From NCBI RefSeq assembly GCF_902826555.1, contig NZ_CADEFI010000004.1, positions 28,768 to 92,767 of the forward strand: 64,000 nt of DNA. The letters run 5' to 3'. The notes beneath the pieces were generated by a model. That model worked only from the letters and a program-made list of their open reading frames with translations, did no database searches and had not been told where the DNA came from. How positions within the stretch are numbered: the first letter of the stretch is position 1; the number at the start of each line of letters is the position of its first letter. Made by a program: the position numbers and the translations under genes. Below are positions 26,051 through 35,084 of this stretch, piece after piece. This DNA comes from an uncultured Hyphomicrobium sp. (GTDB lineage: Bacteria > Pseudomonadota > Alphaproteobacteria > Rhizobiales > Hyphomicrobiaceae).

Positions 26051-27270
26051 GGCTCCCCCGACGAATTGAGCACGCCCGCGAGGCGTCCGGCGAGCGTATC
26101 GAAGTCGTAGTGCGCGGACACGTGCTGACGCGCCGCCGCGCCCATACGCACACGCTCGTCATGCGGAAGCCGCGCCATGGCGACGATGGCATCTGCGAGC
26201 AGCTCCGGACTTTCAGGCGCCACCGTGAGCCCAGCCCCGGCTTCGGCGACCGGATTGTTGAATGCTGCAGCTGCCATAATGATCGGTCGTCCCGCCGCCA
26301 TGTAGTCGAACAGCTTGTTCGAGCTGATCCCGTACTTGAACACGGCAACATCAGCGAGATTGAATACGAACGCATCGGCCTCGGCCGCCAGCGCCGGAAT
26401 GGCCGACTTGGCCACCGGATTCTCGAACTCTACGCTGGAAAGCTGCCAATCGCGCGCCATGGCCTGGAGCGACGCCTTCAACGGACCGTCTCCGATCAGC
26501 CGCAGGCGGATGGCGCCGGCTTCGCGGCGGTCCTTGAGGAGGCGCATGGCACGCAGCACGTTCTCGAGCCCGTTCGCCGCGCCATGGGCACCGAAATACA
26601 TGAGCGTGAAGGTCTCCGACGGCACGGCCGGCCCGACGGACCGGTAGGTATCGAGATCGACTCCGTTGGGAATCCAGATGACCTTGTCCCGCGGAATCCC
26701 GAGGCTCTCGATGTAGTCTCCGGCCTTCGGAAGCAGAACCACAATGCTCTTGGCTTCGCGATAGAGCCGGGTCTCGAGACCGCGCAGAGCGCGCGTCACC
26801 GTGCTGTTCGGCTTGAGCCGCCCCATATCCACCAGCGTCTCAGGCCAGAGATCGCGCACTTCGAAAAAAAACGGCACGCGATAGCGCCGCGCAAGACGCG
26901 CTCCCGCCCAGGCAGCCAGAGGGTGCACGCTCGAGCCGATGATGGCATCGGGCGGCGCAAGCGCCTCCACAGCCGACCGATCCAGCGCACGTCGCGTGTA
27001 ATCGAGCATGTTACGGACGCGCGCGATGCCATTGCCCGCGTAAGGCGTCGTCCTGAGCCACAGGAAAGGCGTCCCGGCGATCACGTCGAGGCGCTGCTTG
27101 ACACCTGCGGGCAGCCGGTCTCGTCCGGTTCCGTGTTCGACGCTCGCAGCAATGATGGTCGCCTGCCAACCGTGCTTGGTTAACTTCTGGGCCAGCGAAA
27201 AATGCCGTGTCCCGCCCGGACCACCGGGCTCCTGGGCATAATGGTTGAGAATCCAGACAGTGCGCATCAT
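26044..27270 (-). CDS. GT4-family glycosyltransferase (WbuB-like)
   Basis: A 408-residue GT-B glycosyltransferase first in a unit with the PglC-like transferase. The N-terminus WILNHYAQEPGGPGGTRHF and FEVRDLWPETLVDMG are typical of the WbuB group, which adds the second sugar to the lipid-linked acceptor. The donor domain has LMYFGAHGAANGLENVL and NKLFDYMAAGRPIIMAA. The frame is open for another 100 codons upstream but that part shows no family features; the ATG pair at 27270/27267 is the likely start. Confidence 0.9.
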   Translation of the reverse strand: MMRTVWILNHYAQEPGGPGGTRHFSLAQKLTKHGWQATIIAASVEHGTGRDRLPAGVKQRLDVIAGTPFLWLRTTPYAGNGIARVRNMLDYTRRALDRSAVEALAPPDAIIGSSVHPLAAWAGARLARRYRVPFFFEVRDLWPETLVDMGRLKPNSTVTRALRGLETRLYREAKSIVVLLPKAGDYIESLGIPRDKVIWIPNGVDLDTYRSVGPAVPSETFTLMYFGAHGAANGLENVLRAMRLLKDRREAGAIRLRLIGDGPLKASLQAMARDWQLSSVEFENPVAKSAIPALAAEADAFVFNLADVAVFKYGISSNKLFDYMAAGRPIIMAAAAFNNPVAEAGAGLTVAPESPELLADAIVAMARLPHDERVRMGAAARQHVSAHYDFDTLAGRLAGVLNSSGEPW

Positions 27271-27736
27271 CGGCGGTTTGCGCTTGAAGCGGCCACGGCA
27301 AGCCGAGCGGGGCGGGCTGACATGCCCCAGCAGTGACGTTGACCTGCCGTCTTTGTCAAGTCGGACGCCCGCCGAACCTGGATCCGCAAGGATGGCCGCG
27401 ATCTTGCGGTGGCATGTCCATGACATCGCCCACAAGATGGCAATGCGCGAGCCCCTCGCGCGCCTACCCAGCACCAAGGCGTTGCCCCGCCCGAATGGGT
27501 GCAGCAACCATACGGTGGGGGATACCGGCCACAGAACGCCACGGATCGGTGTCCCCAAGTTGTAGCACACCTACATGCACAAGCTTCGCTCAAGGCAAAT
27601 CGCGGAAGCCTTTAGGCTGGCCTTCAAGCGCAAAAAGCATTGGCAGCACATTGCGTTGTATGGCCCTGAAGCGATTTGAGCGACCGTACGCAGGCGGACC
27701 CGGCGACGTCTCCAACAATGGCACCTTGAGCGACGG
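27271..27736. other. Intergenic region between polysaccharide and flagellar loci
   Basis: About 470 bases between divergent genes, at the boundary of the two large functional regions. The minus frame is open through 27271-27570 as an extension of the glycosyltransferase, but the residues look non-coding. Promoters for the glycosyltransferase unit and for fliG-fliM are expected here. A near-match to a sigma-54 site at 27640-27654 has one base too few between its GG and GC elements. Confidence 0.4.
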
Positions 27737-28780
27737 ATGACCCAGGCGCAGGCCGAGAGACGACCGAGCAGGGGCTCGGAGCCGCAAGAGCCGTTGGAGC
27801 TGAGCGGCCCCAAGAAGGTGGCCGCGCTCCTCCTCTCCATGGACAAAAAGGTCGCCTCCCGCATTCTGAAGCACTTCGACGAAGACGACATCAAGCTCAT
27901 CGCACAGACGGCGACCGATCTCGGAGCAGTCACGAAGGACACGCTCGACGGCCTCATCGAGGAATTCGCTCAGCACCTGCGCACCGGCGGTGATCTCGTC
28001 GCGACCGCCCATGAGGTTGAGGCGCTTCTCGCCGGCGTCGTGCCGCCCGAGCAGATCGCCGAGATCATGACGCAGGTCCGCTCGAAGTCCCTGCAATCGA
28101 TCTGGATCAAGCTCGGAGAGGTCCCCGAGCTCAGCACCGCCCAATACCTGACGAAAGAGCACCCACAAGTCTCGGCGCTGGTGTTGTCGCGCACGCCGCC
28201 GGCTTACGCCGCCGCAACTCTCAAGATGCTGCCCGCACCGCTGCGCAACGAGATCATGCGCCGCATGCTGGCGCTCAAGGTGGTGCTCGAACGGCCCATC
28301 CAGCTGCTGGAAGGCGCCGTCAAGGAGGAGCTGCTTTACAAGAGCGCCAAGAACACCGGCCCGACCATCCACGCGCGCCTCGCCGACATCATCAACAAGA
28401 TGGAACGCAGGCAGATGGACGAGATCCTGACCGATCTCGATCAGCATCGGCCGAAGGAGGCGGAGCTTGTCCGCAGCCTCCTGTTCACGTTCGACGACCT
28501 CCAGCGCCTCTCGCAGCCCGCTCTTGTCACGCTGTTCGACGGCGTGCCGGCAGATCGCACGATCAATGCGCTGTTCGGCGCCGAGCCGAGAATGATCGAC
28601 TTAATTCTCGAGGCGACCCCGGCCCGCGCGCGGCGCATGATCGAGCAGGAACTCGCGACCGGCAAAAAGCCGAGCACGAAAGAGGTTCAGAAGGCGCGGC
28701 GCGCCATTGCCGATGCGGCCATGGAGATGATCGAGAAGGGCATCATCGAGATCGGCAACAACGAGGAGGATGAGGAGTGA
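27737..28780 (+). CDS. fliG: Flagellar motor switch protein FliG
   Basis: A 347-residue C-ring protein that couples the MS ring to the stator. The N-terminal domain (KKVAALLLSMDKKVASRILKHF) binds FliF; the middle domain contains the EHPQ motif in TKEHPQVSALVLS; the C-terminal torque helix follows VRSLLFTFDDL, with charged residues facing MotA. The tail is acidic (EDEE). It overlaps fliM at a TGATG junction. Placing fliG and fliM beside the chemotaxis genes, about 28 kb away from fliN, is unlike rhizobia in which fliM, fliN and fliG are clustered. Confidence 0.95.
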   Translation: MTQAQAERRPSRGSEPQEPLELSGPKKVAALLLSMDKKVASRILKHFDEDDIKLIAQTATDLGAVTKDTLDGLIEEFAQHLRTGGDLVATAHEVEALLAGVVPPEQIAEIMTQVRSKSLQSIWIKLGEVPELSTAQYLTKEHPQVSALVLSRTPPAYAAATLKMLPAPLRNEIMRRMLALKVVLERPIQLLEGAVKEELLYKSAKNTGPTIHARLADIINKMERRQMDEILTDLDQHRPKEAELVRSLLFTFDDLQRLSQPALVTLFDGVPADRTINALFGAEPRMIDLILEATPARARRMIEQELATGKKPSTKEVQKARRAIADAAMEMIEKGIIEIGNNEEDEE

Positions 28781-29736
28781 TGCGCGAGGAGTATGCGGAA
28801 ATCCGCGACTCCGGCGGACAGCCGGCGACAGACAAGCTCCTCGAGCCCCCGAAGCTCGAGGTGGAGCGCCTTCACGTGCTCAAGGGCGTTCTCGAACGCC
28901 TGGTTACAACATTGTCCGAGCGGTTCCGCGACTATTGCAACGTGCCGTCCTCCTTCTTCGTCAACCAGATGGAGAGCGGCAATTCCTGGGATGTGCTTGA
29001 GTCGTACGAAGACAGCATCGCCGGCATCTATTATTGCCGCCAATGGGACAGCAAGATCGTCGTCGGCCTCGACCGCCGCTTCATCTTCTCGCTGATCGAT
29101 GCCGCCTTCGGCGGCGACGGCAGTATGCCGCCGTTCGAATCCGACCGCCCGTTTACATCCCTCGAAGCCCGTTTGGCGCGCAGTGTCTTTAGCATCGTCA
29201 TTCCCGAGTTCGAAGATCTTCTCACTCCGATCACTCCGGTGAACTTCGATCTGGAAAAACTCGAAACCAAGCTCGATTTCCAGATTCTCGGCCAGACCGA
29301 TATCCCCGTCATCGCCGTTCAGATTCTGTTTCAGATTCTCGACAACGGCGGACGCATGTTCATGATCATCCCGCAATCCGCGTTGCATCCGATCCGCAAG
29401 CAGCTCGAGAGAACGCGCGCTCTGGACGGCACGACCGTCGACCCGGAGTGGCAGAAGAAGATGCAGGATGGCCTCGCGTCATCGGACATGATGCTCAAGG
29501 GCACCCTGGAGGGACCCGAGATGACGCTGGACCAGATCGCCGCCCTTGAGCCCGGCCAGATTCTCCGGCTGAACCTCGATACCAAGAGCCTGATTGCTCT
29601 TGAATGCCAGGACGAGCGCATCTTCATGTGCCGCTTGGCCCAGTCGAAGAGCCAGTTCGCACTGGTCGTAGAGCATCCTGTCGATCGCCAGAAAGAGCTC
29701 GTCGCCGACCTCATATCCGGCTCTCAGACGCGCTGA
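28780..29736 (+). CDS. fliM: Flagellar motor switch protein FliM
   Basis: A 318-residue C-ring protein. The central CheC-like domain runs from about 30 to 210 (LERLVTTLSERFRDY through GRMFMIIPQSAL) and the C-terminal SpoA domain from about 235 to 305 (KGTLEGPEMTLDQIAALEPG). CheY-P normally binds an N-terminal LSQ(A/D)EIDALL-type peptide; here the N-terminus begins MREEYAEIRDSGG, so that motif is not recognisable. The ATG at 28780 shares a base with the fliG stop; a GTG one codon earlier is also possible. Confidence 0.92.
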   Translation: MREEYAEIRDSGGQPATDKLLEPPKLEVERLHVLKGVLERLVTTLSERFRDYCNVPSSFFVNQMESGNSWDVLESYEDSIAGIYYCRQWDSKIVVGLDRRFIFSLIDAAFGGDGSMPPFESDRPFTSLEARLARSVFSIVIPEFEDLLTPITPVNFDLEKLETKLDFQILGQTDIPVIAVQILFQILDNGGRMFMIIPQSALHPIRKQLERTRALDGTTVDPEWQKKMQDGLASSDMMLKGTLEGPEMTLDQIAALEPGQILRLNLDTKSLIALECQDERIFMCRLAQSKSQFALVVEHPVDRQKELVADLISGSQTR

Positions 29737-29951
29737 ATTAGGATCTCGTTAAAAATTGCCGCCACAACTCCGCGTCGGCGTCACGCCGAGCGAAGGGCTG
29801 TATCTCATCTCAGTCCAGAAGAGCGAGGCGCACCGGAAGTGGCGAAATAGCCAGGGGCTGGTCTTTTGTACCGACCGTAAACTGATTTTTAGCCAACGCC
29901 GTAGAGTATCGTCCATTAATTCGACGAAACTTCAAGCGCGGGCGGCAAAAA

Positions 29952-30479
29952 ATGACAACCAATCAAGCGGGTATAGCATCACAAGAAAGCGGCAGCTTGG
30001 AAGAGCGTGCGGCGAGCTTGGTGAACCCAGCGTCCGGCATTGCAAACGACTATCTGAATCACTTCAACGAGGTCCTCCTTCTGATCGAGAACCTTCCGAC
30101 CCTGCTGCCCGAAATGCTCGACGAGCTGCTCGAATAGCGCCCCGTCACCTATCGCGAATACTTCGCAAAGTCACTGTTGCCCGGCAGCGCGGCAGCGCTC
30201 GAGATCTACGAAGGCCTCGATGACGGCTTCCGTCGCGACTTCGAAAGCATCATCGACGGCGTCAACGCCATGGCCACCGCCTCGATCGATGTCATCCGCG
30301 CCCACCGTGGCCCCGATGGTGAGGTCGACCCGTCCCGCGTTTCCGACTTCTGCGAGAACGCCTCGTGCGCCATCCGGAGTGCTCTCAACCGCGCATCCGA
30401 TCTCGTCAACAACGGACGGGAAACGGTAGGCGAAACGCCTCAGGGAATGGCCGATCGCCTGATTCCGTGCGTCGCGTAA
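29952..30479 (+). pseudogene. Small chemotaxis-operon gene interrupted by in-frame TAG
   Basis: Two open stretches in the same frame, 29952-30134 (61 codons) and 30138-30476 (113 codons), are separated only by a TAG at 30135-30137. Read through, they form one protein of about 175 residues: MTTNQAGIAS..., then NDYLNHFNEVLLLIENLP, the stop, then RPVTYREYFAKSLLPG and a helical remainder. I recall small proteins beside cheA in related bacteria with a DYLNRFNE...WxPxxYREHF pattern, where a Trp sits at the stop. A TGG-to-TAG change would explain it. The rest shows no frameshift, so the mutation is recent, a sequencing error, or suppressed. Function is unknown. Confidence 0.75.
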
Positions 30480-30518
30480 TGAAAGCAACGGACCGCTGGA
30501 CGCCGAGGGGGACTTCCA

Positions 30519-33152
30519 ATGGATGAGCTGCTGAGAGATTTTCTCACAGAAACGACGGAACATATCGAAGGCGCGGAGACGCAGCTCGTTCATTTCGAGC
30601 GCAACCCGAGCGACGCTTCGCTGATCACCAGCATTTTCCGTCTCGTTCACACGATCAAAGGTACATCGAGCTTCTTGGGTCTCGAACGCCTCGAGCGCGT
30701 CGGCCACGCGGCCGAATCTGTGATGGGCATGCTGCGCGACGGCGTCCCGCCGACGCAGCATTCGGTCAGCATCATTCTCGCCGCAATCGACCGCATCAAA
30801 ACCATTATTGAGGAAATCGGCCGCCACGGTTCCGAACCGCCCGGCGACGACAGCGCCATCATCAACGCGCTCGAAGCTTATTACGCGGCGGGCTCTGAAG
30901 CCGCGACCGCAGCAGCGGCCGCAGAAGCCAGCGCGAAAGCCCCGGTGGCAGCCGCCCCCAGCCAGCCCGAAGCCCCGGCACCTGCCGTGCCGGCTCCGGC
31001 CGCACCTACCGCATCCGCTCCCGCTGTCGAGGCTCCCGCCAAAGCCGAGCCCGTCGCATCCAAAGAGCCTGCCAAATCCGCAGAGCCCGCTCAGCAATCC
31101 AAGTCTCAGGGCGGCTCGACCTCGAACCAGGAATCCATTCGCGTCTCGGTCGATACCATCGAGCGCATGATGCAGCTCGTGTCCGAGCTTGTCCTCTCTC
31201 GCAATCAGCTGCTCGAGCTTGCGCGCCATCGCGAAGACGACTCCATCAAGACACCGCTTCAGCACCTCTCGACGCTGACCAGCGACCTCCAGGACGCCGT
31301 CATGCGCGCCCGCATGCAACCCGTGGGCCGCCTCTACGCCAACCTGCCCCGCCTCGTACGCGAGCTTTCGACGAGCCTCGGCAAGAGCATCGATCTCGTG
31401 ACCGAAGGCGCCGACACCGAGCTCGATCGCCAGCTCATCGAGGTCATTCGCGATCCGCTGACCCACCTCATCCGCAACTGCGCCGATCACGGCATTGAAA
31501 GGCCGGAAGAACGCGTCGCTAAGGGCAAGCCCGAGCGCGGCGAGATCCGCGTCTCTGCCGCCCACGAAGCTGGCCAGATCACCATCGACATCGCCGACGA
31601 CGGCAAGGGCCTCGACACCGAGCGCATTAAGCAGAAGATCGTCTCCCAGGGGCTTGCAACGGAGCAGGATCTCCGTGCGATGAGCAACGAGGAGATCTAT
31701 CGCTACATCTTCGAGCCCGGCTTCTCCACGGCCCAGGTCGTGTCCAACGTCTCCGGGCGCGGCGTCGGCATGGACGTCGTCCGCTCCAATATCGAGGCCA
31801 TCGGTGGTTCCGTTTCGCTCTCCTCCATAGAGGGCAAGGGCAGCCGCTTCTCGCTCCGCATTCCGCTGACACTGGCAATCGCACCCGCCCTCATCATTGA
31901 GGTTGCAGGCCAGCGCTTCGCCCTGCCGCAGACGTCCGTTGTCGAGGCGGTGAGCCTCGGCACCAGCTACAAGGATCTCATCCAGAACGTCCAGAACGCC
32001 CTTGTCCTCAAGCTTCGCGAGGAGGTCATTCCGGCCGTCGAGCTGCGCGAAATGGTCGGCCTTGCTGCCGAAGGCGACGAGACGAGCGAGAAGCTGGCCG
32101 TCGTCATGCGCGTTGGCACGGAATCTTTCTGCATCATCGTCGACGGCGTCGCCGACATCCAGGAAATCGTGGTCAAGCCGCTCTCCGCCTCGCTGGCGCA
32201 CCTCAAGGTGTTTAGCGGACACACGATCCTCGGCGACGGATCGGTCGTGCTCATCCTCGATCCCTCGGGCCTCGCCGCCAACCTCGGCATCGAGAAATCC
32301 ACCGACAAGAAGCGCTCCGAGGCCCGCGATCAGAACGCTCTCGAGCGTCGCCGCCTTGTCATGTTCAAAGCCGGCTCCGGCGCCTCGAAGGTTCTGCCGC
32401 TGTCCCTCGTCTCGCGCATCGAAATGGTCGAGACCAATCGCATCGAGAGCTCGGATGGCCGCTTGATGGTCCTTCTCCAGGGCCGCCTGATGCCCATCGT
32501 TCCGATCTCCCCCGAGATCGACATGTCGCGCCCCGCATATCCGGTGCTCGTCGTTGCCAACGAAAGCCGCGCCATCGGCCTCATGGCCGACGAGATCGTC
32601 GACATTCTGGAAGAGAAGCTCGAGATCCAGCTCGCCAGCTCCAATTCCGAGCTGGTCGGCTCCGCGGAAATTCGCGGCGAGGCGGTCGAGCTCATCGACG
32701 TTTCGCACTTCATCCGCCTCGCCGATCCCGGCAAGGGCAGCGCGACGCCGCAACGGATCCTTTTCGCCGCCGACGACCAGCTTGTCCGCGATATGTTGTG
32801 TCCCGCTCTCTCGGCCGCCAGCTACAACCTGGTCGCTACAGCGATCCCCGACGATATCGGCGAACTGATCACTCAGATCGCATCGTTCGACGCAGTGATC
32901 CTCGATGCCGACGCTCCGGCCCTGTCGTCACCCGCCTTCCTTCGCGCTCTGAAGGAGAGAAAGGACGCGGCGCGCATACCCGCTATCGGCGTCAGCAGAA
33001 ACCCGACACCGCGCACGTCTCGCCTCGCGACGGAGAACGGTATGACTTCGCTCGTCAGCAAGCATGACCGCCATACTCTGCTCGAAACCATCGCCTACGC
33101 CCTCGACGCCGCGGCTGACGCCAAAGCCCAGAGCATGGAGCTCGCCGCATGA
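30519..33152 (+). CDS. cheA: Chemotaxis histidine kinase CheA with second CheW-like region and receiver domain
   Basis: An 877-residue hybrid CheA. The Hpt domain (about 1-110) has phospho-accepting His44 in LVHTIKGTSSF. An Ala/Pro-rich linker follows (about 125-200), then dimerisation (VSVDTIERMMQLVSEL) and ATPase domains with LTHLIRNCADHGIE and DIADDGKGLD. Beyond these lie two successive CheW-like regions (about 460-600 and 610-735) and a C-terminal receiver-like domain (about 745-870) with ILDAD and SLVSKHD supplying the likely acceptor Asp and Lys. Classical CheA ends after one CheW domain. The extra receiver may act as a phosphate sink. It overlaps cheW by 4 bases. Confidence 0.93.
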   Translation: MDELLRDFLTETTEHIEGAETQLVHFERNPSDASLITSIFRLVHTIKGTSSFLGLERLERVGHAAESVMGMLRDGVPPTQHSVSIILAAIDRIKTIIEEIGRHGSEPPGDDSAIINALEAYYAAGSEAATAAAAAEASAKAPVAAAPSQPEAPAPAVPAPAAPTASAPAVEAPAKAEPVASKEPAKSAEPAQQSKSQGGSTSNQESIRVSVDTIERMMQLVSELVLSRNQLLELARHREDDSIKTPLQHLSTLTSDLQDAVMRARMQPVGRLYANLPRLVRELSTSLGKSIDLVTEGADTELDRQLIEVIRDPLTHLIRNCADHGIERPEERVAKGKPERGEIRVSAAHEAGQITIDIADDGKGLDTERIKQKIVSQGLATEQDLRAMSNEEIYRYIFEPGFSTAQVVSNVSGRGVGMDVVRSNIEAIGGSVSLSSIEGKGSRFSLRIPLTLAIAPALIIEVAGQRFALPQTSVVEAVSLGTSYKDLIQNVQNALVLKLREEVIPAVELREMVGLAAEGDETSEKLAVVMRVGTESFCIIVDGVADIQEIVVKPLSASLAHLKVFSGHTILGDGSVVLILDPSGLAANLGIEKSTDKKRSEARDQNALERRRLVMFKAGSGASKVLPLSLVSRIEMVETNRIESSDGRLMVLLQGRLMPIVPISPEIDMSRPAYPVLVVANESRAIGLMADEIVDILEEKLEIQLASSNSELVGSAEIRGEAVELIDVSHFIRLADPGKGSATPQRILFAADDQLVRDMLCPALSAASYNLVATAIPDDIGELITQIASFDAVILDADAPALSSPAFLRALKERKDAARIPAIGVSRNPTPRTSRLATENGMTSLVSKHDRHTLLETIAYALDAAADAKAQSMELAA

Positions 33153-33649
33153 CCAGCATGCCGAACATGAACAGCATGAGCTCTGCGGTTTCCATTCAGT
33201 CGGCCTCCGACGTCCCGACCGCCGGCGAGGAAAGCTACTTCACGGTTTTTGCCGGAGGCGAAGCTTTCGGCCTTTCGGTCTTGCACACGCAAACGATTTT
33301 CCGCATCGCCAGCGTGACCCCGATTCCGCTCGGACCGGCCGACATCGTCGGCCTGGTTAACCTTCGCGGCAAGATCGTGACGGCAGTCAGCCTGCGCCGT
33401 CGTCTCGGCATCCCCGTCGACGAGGTGCAGAACTCTCTCGCCATCGGAATCGAGCACAAGGGCGAGAACTTCGCACTCATCGTCGATGAGGTAGGCGATG
33501 TTCTCACGCTTGACGCTTCGATGAAGGTTCCGATCCCGGCCCACTTCGATGCGACGCGCTCGCGTTTCATGGCCGGCCTCTACAAAGTCGGCAATCTTCT
33601 CGTCCCTGCTCTCAACATCGGTGCTCTCTTCGACTTTGGTGTCCATTAA
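33149..33649 (+). CDS. cheW: Chemotaxis coupling protein CheW
   Basis: A 166-residue adaptor linking receptors to CheA. The CheW beta-barrel covers about residues 27-160, with GEAFGLSVLHTQTIFRI and the conserved VGLVNLRGKIVTAVSLRRRLG block. The N-terminus (Met/Ser-rich) is a flexible tail. It is translationally coupled to cheA through an ATGA overlap; cheY follows after 18 bases. No chemoreceptor gene is in the window, so receptors must be encoded elsewhere. Confidence 0.95.
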   Translation: MTSMPNMNSMSSAVSIQSASDVPTAGEESYFTVFAGGEAFGLSVLHTQTIFRIASVTPIPLGPADIVGLVNLRGKIVTAVSLRRRLGIPVDEVQNSLAIGIEHKGENFALIVDEVGDVLTLDASMKVPIPAHFDATRSRFMAGLYKVGNLLVPALNIGALFDFGVH

Positions 33650-33667
33650 GCGTAATAGGTGAGTGAC

Positions 33668-34033
33668 ATGAAAAAAGCGCTCGTCGTGGATGACTCTGCT
33701 TTCATCCGCAAGATCGCACGGCAGATCCTCGAGAACATGGGCTTCGAGGTCACCGAAGGCAAAGACGGGGCCCACGCGCTCGAGCAGTGCGAGCTCGGCC
33801 TCCCGGATCTTGTTCTGCTCGACTGGAACATGCCCGTCATGAGCGGGCTCGAGTTTCTGACCAAGCTTCGAAAGATGCCGGGCGGAGAAGAGCCTCAAGT
33901 GGTCTTCTGCACCACCGAGAACACGCGCGACAAGATTATGACCGCGCTTGAGGCCGGTGCCACCGAGTACATCATGAAGCCCTTCGACCAAGAGATCATC
34001 CGCTCGAAACTCGAGCAGATCGGAATGGTCTAA
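33668..34033 (+). CDS. cheY: Chemotaxis response regulator CheY
   Basis: A 121-residue single-domain receiver. Asp8/Asp9 (VVDDS), acceptor Asp52 (LLDWNMP), the Thr in CTTEN and Lys104 (YIMKPF) are all present. CheY-P binds the switch to change rotation. The ATG at 33668 is preferred over the GTG three codons earlier since AGGTGAG lies just upstream. There is no cheZ, and no cheB or cheD in the cluster; signal decay may use the CheA receiver or a second CheY (inference). Confidence 0.95.
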   Translation: MKKALVVDDSAFIRKIARQILENMGFEVTEGKDGAHALEQCELGLPDLVLLDWNMPVMSGLEFLTKLRKMPGGEEPQVVFCTTENTRDKIMTALEAGATEYIMKPFDQEIIRSKLEQIGMV

Positions 34034-34102
34034 GTACTTCGAGGCTCGGCGGGCGTTTTTCGCCGCAATCGGCCCAACCATTTTTAGGTAGTGACCTGTA
34101 TC

Positions 34103-35026
34103 ATGTCCCAAGCGTTCGATACACTTTGCGAATACCTGCGCCGCAACTCCGGCCTCGTAATGGAGCAAAGCAAGAAATATCTAGTCGAAAGCCGCGTCAT
34201 GCCGATCGTCAGGCGCGAGAAGCTATCTGGGCTCGAAGAGCTCGTCGCTCTGCTTCAGAAGGGACAGTCCCCGAAGCTCGCCAAGGACGTCATCGAAGCG
34301 ATGACGATCAACGAGACCTACTTCTTCCGTGACAAGTCGCCCTTCGACCAGTTCCGCACTGTCATGCTGCCGGCTATGCTGGCCGCGCGCCAGAACGAGA
34401 AGCGTCTTCGCATCTGGTCGGCCGCTGCCTCGACCGGTCAGGAGGCTTACTCCATCGCCATGATCCTCGACGACTTCGCCGCCCGCATACCGGGGTGGAA
34501 AGTCGAGATCGTTGGTACCGATCTTTCCGAGCAAGTGCTCGAGAAGGCGCGCAAAGCCACCTACTCGCAGTTCGAGGTCCAGCGCGGCCTGCCCGCGCCC
34601 ATGCTGCTTCGCCATTTCAACCAGATCGGCGAAAGCTGGCAGCTCTCGGACCACATCCGCTCCAAGGTCACCTTCCGCCCGCTCAATCTGCTCGCGGACT
34701 TCACGACCCTCGGCCGCTTCGACATCATCTTCTGCCGCAACGTGCTGATCTACTTCGACGCCGTCCGCAAGACGGATATCCTCGCGCGCATGACGCGTGT
34801 CCTTGCCCCCGATGGCTTCGTGACCCTCGGCGCGTCCGAAAGCCTGATCGGCCTCAAAACCGACCTGGTGGGCCACGGCGAGCACAGGGGCATCTTCATG
34901 CGGGCAGGGGCTGCACCCGCGGTTGAGCAATCAGCCATGCGCGTGGCACCACAGCCGAGTGCGACATTGCCGATCGGCTTTGGCGCGGCCGCCATGTCGG
35001 CCAGCCGTCTCCGGACGACGGGTTAG
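34103..35026 (+). CDS. cheR: Chemoreceptor methyltransferase CheR
   Basis: A 307-residue SAM-dependent glutamate methyltransferase acting on chemoreceptors. The N-terminal helical domain (about 1-80) precedes the catalytic domain with MTINETYFFRDKSPF, motif I in RIWSAAASTGQEAYSIAM and DIIFCRNVLIYFD. A short variable tail follows GASESLIGL. It has no beta-subdomain pentapeptide-binding extension beyond the usual. It ends the cheA-cheW-cheY-cheR run. The partner methylesterase cheB is not in the window. Confidence 0.94.
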   Translation: MSQAFDTLCEYLRRNSGLVMEQSKKYLVESRVMPIVRREKLSGLEELVALLQKGQSPKLAKDVIEAMTINETYFFRDKSPFDQFRTVMLPAMLAARQNEKRLRIWSAAASTGQEAYSIAMILDDFAARIPGWKVEIVGTDLSEQVLEKARKATYSQFEVQRGLPAPMLLRHFNQIGESWQLSDHIRSKVTFRPLNLLADFTTLGRFDIIFCRNVLIYFDAVRKTDILARMTRVLAPDGFVTLGASESLIGLKTDLVGHGEHRGIFMRAGAAPAVEQSAMRVAPQPSATLPIGFGAAAMSASRLRTTG

Positions 35027-35055
35027 CCGGAAAATCTCTATGACCGGGACGGACG

Positions 35056-35084
35056 CGCGGCGGCTCACACCCGCCGCGTTTCGT
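35056..35084 (+). terminator. Probable Rho-independent terminator after cheR
   Basis: An 8-bp GC stem (CGCGGCGG with CCGCCGCG, 7-base loop) followed by TTTCGTT about 30 bases past the cheR stop. It would end the chemotaxis operon; it overlaps the last codons of the convergent lysozyme gene. Confidence 0.5.

Noticed and set aside
27271-27570. 100-codon upstream extension of the WbuB-like glycosyltransferase
   Set aside because: The added residues lack family features and the protein is complete from the ATG pair at 27270/27267.
27640-27654. Sigma-54-like sequence upstream of fliG
   Set aside because: It resembles TTGGCA...TTGC but the distance between GG and GC is one base short, which normally abolishes function.
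30171-32753. Very long open frame (860 codons) on the strand opposite cheA
   Set aside because: It is antisense to an intact cheA with all catalytic motifs; GC-rich genes leave long open antisense frames, and the product shows low-complexity Asp/Glu/Gly runs and no known domain.
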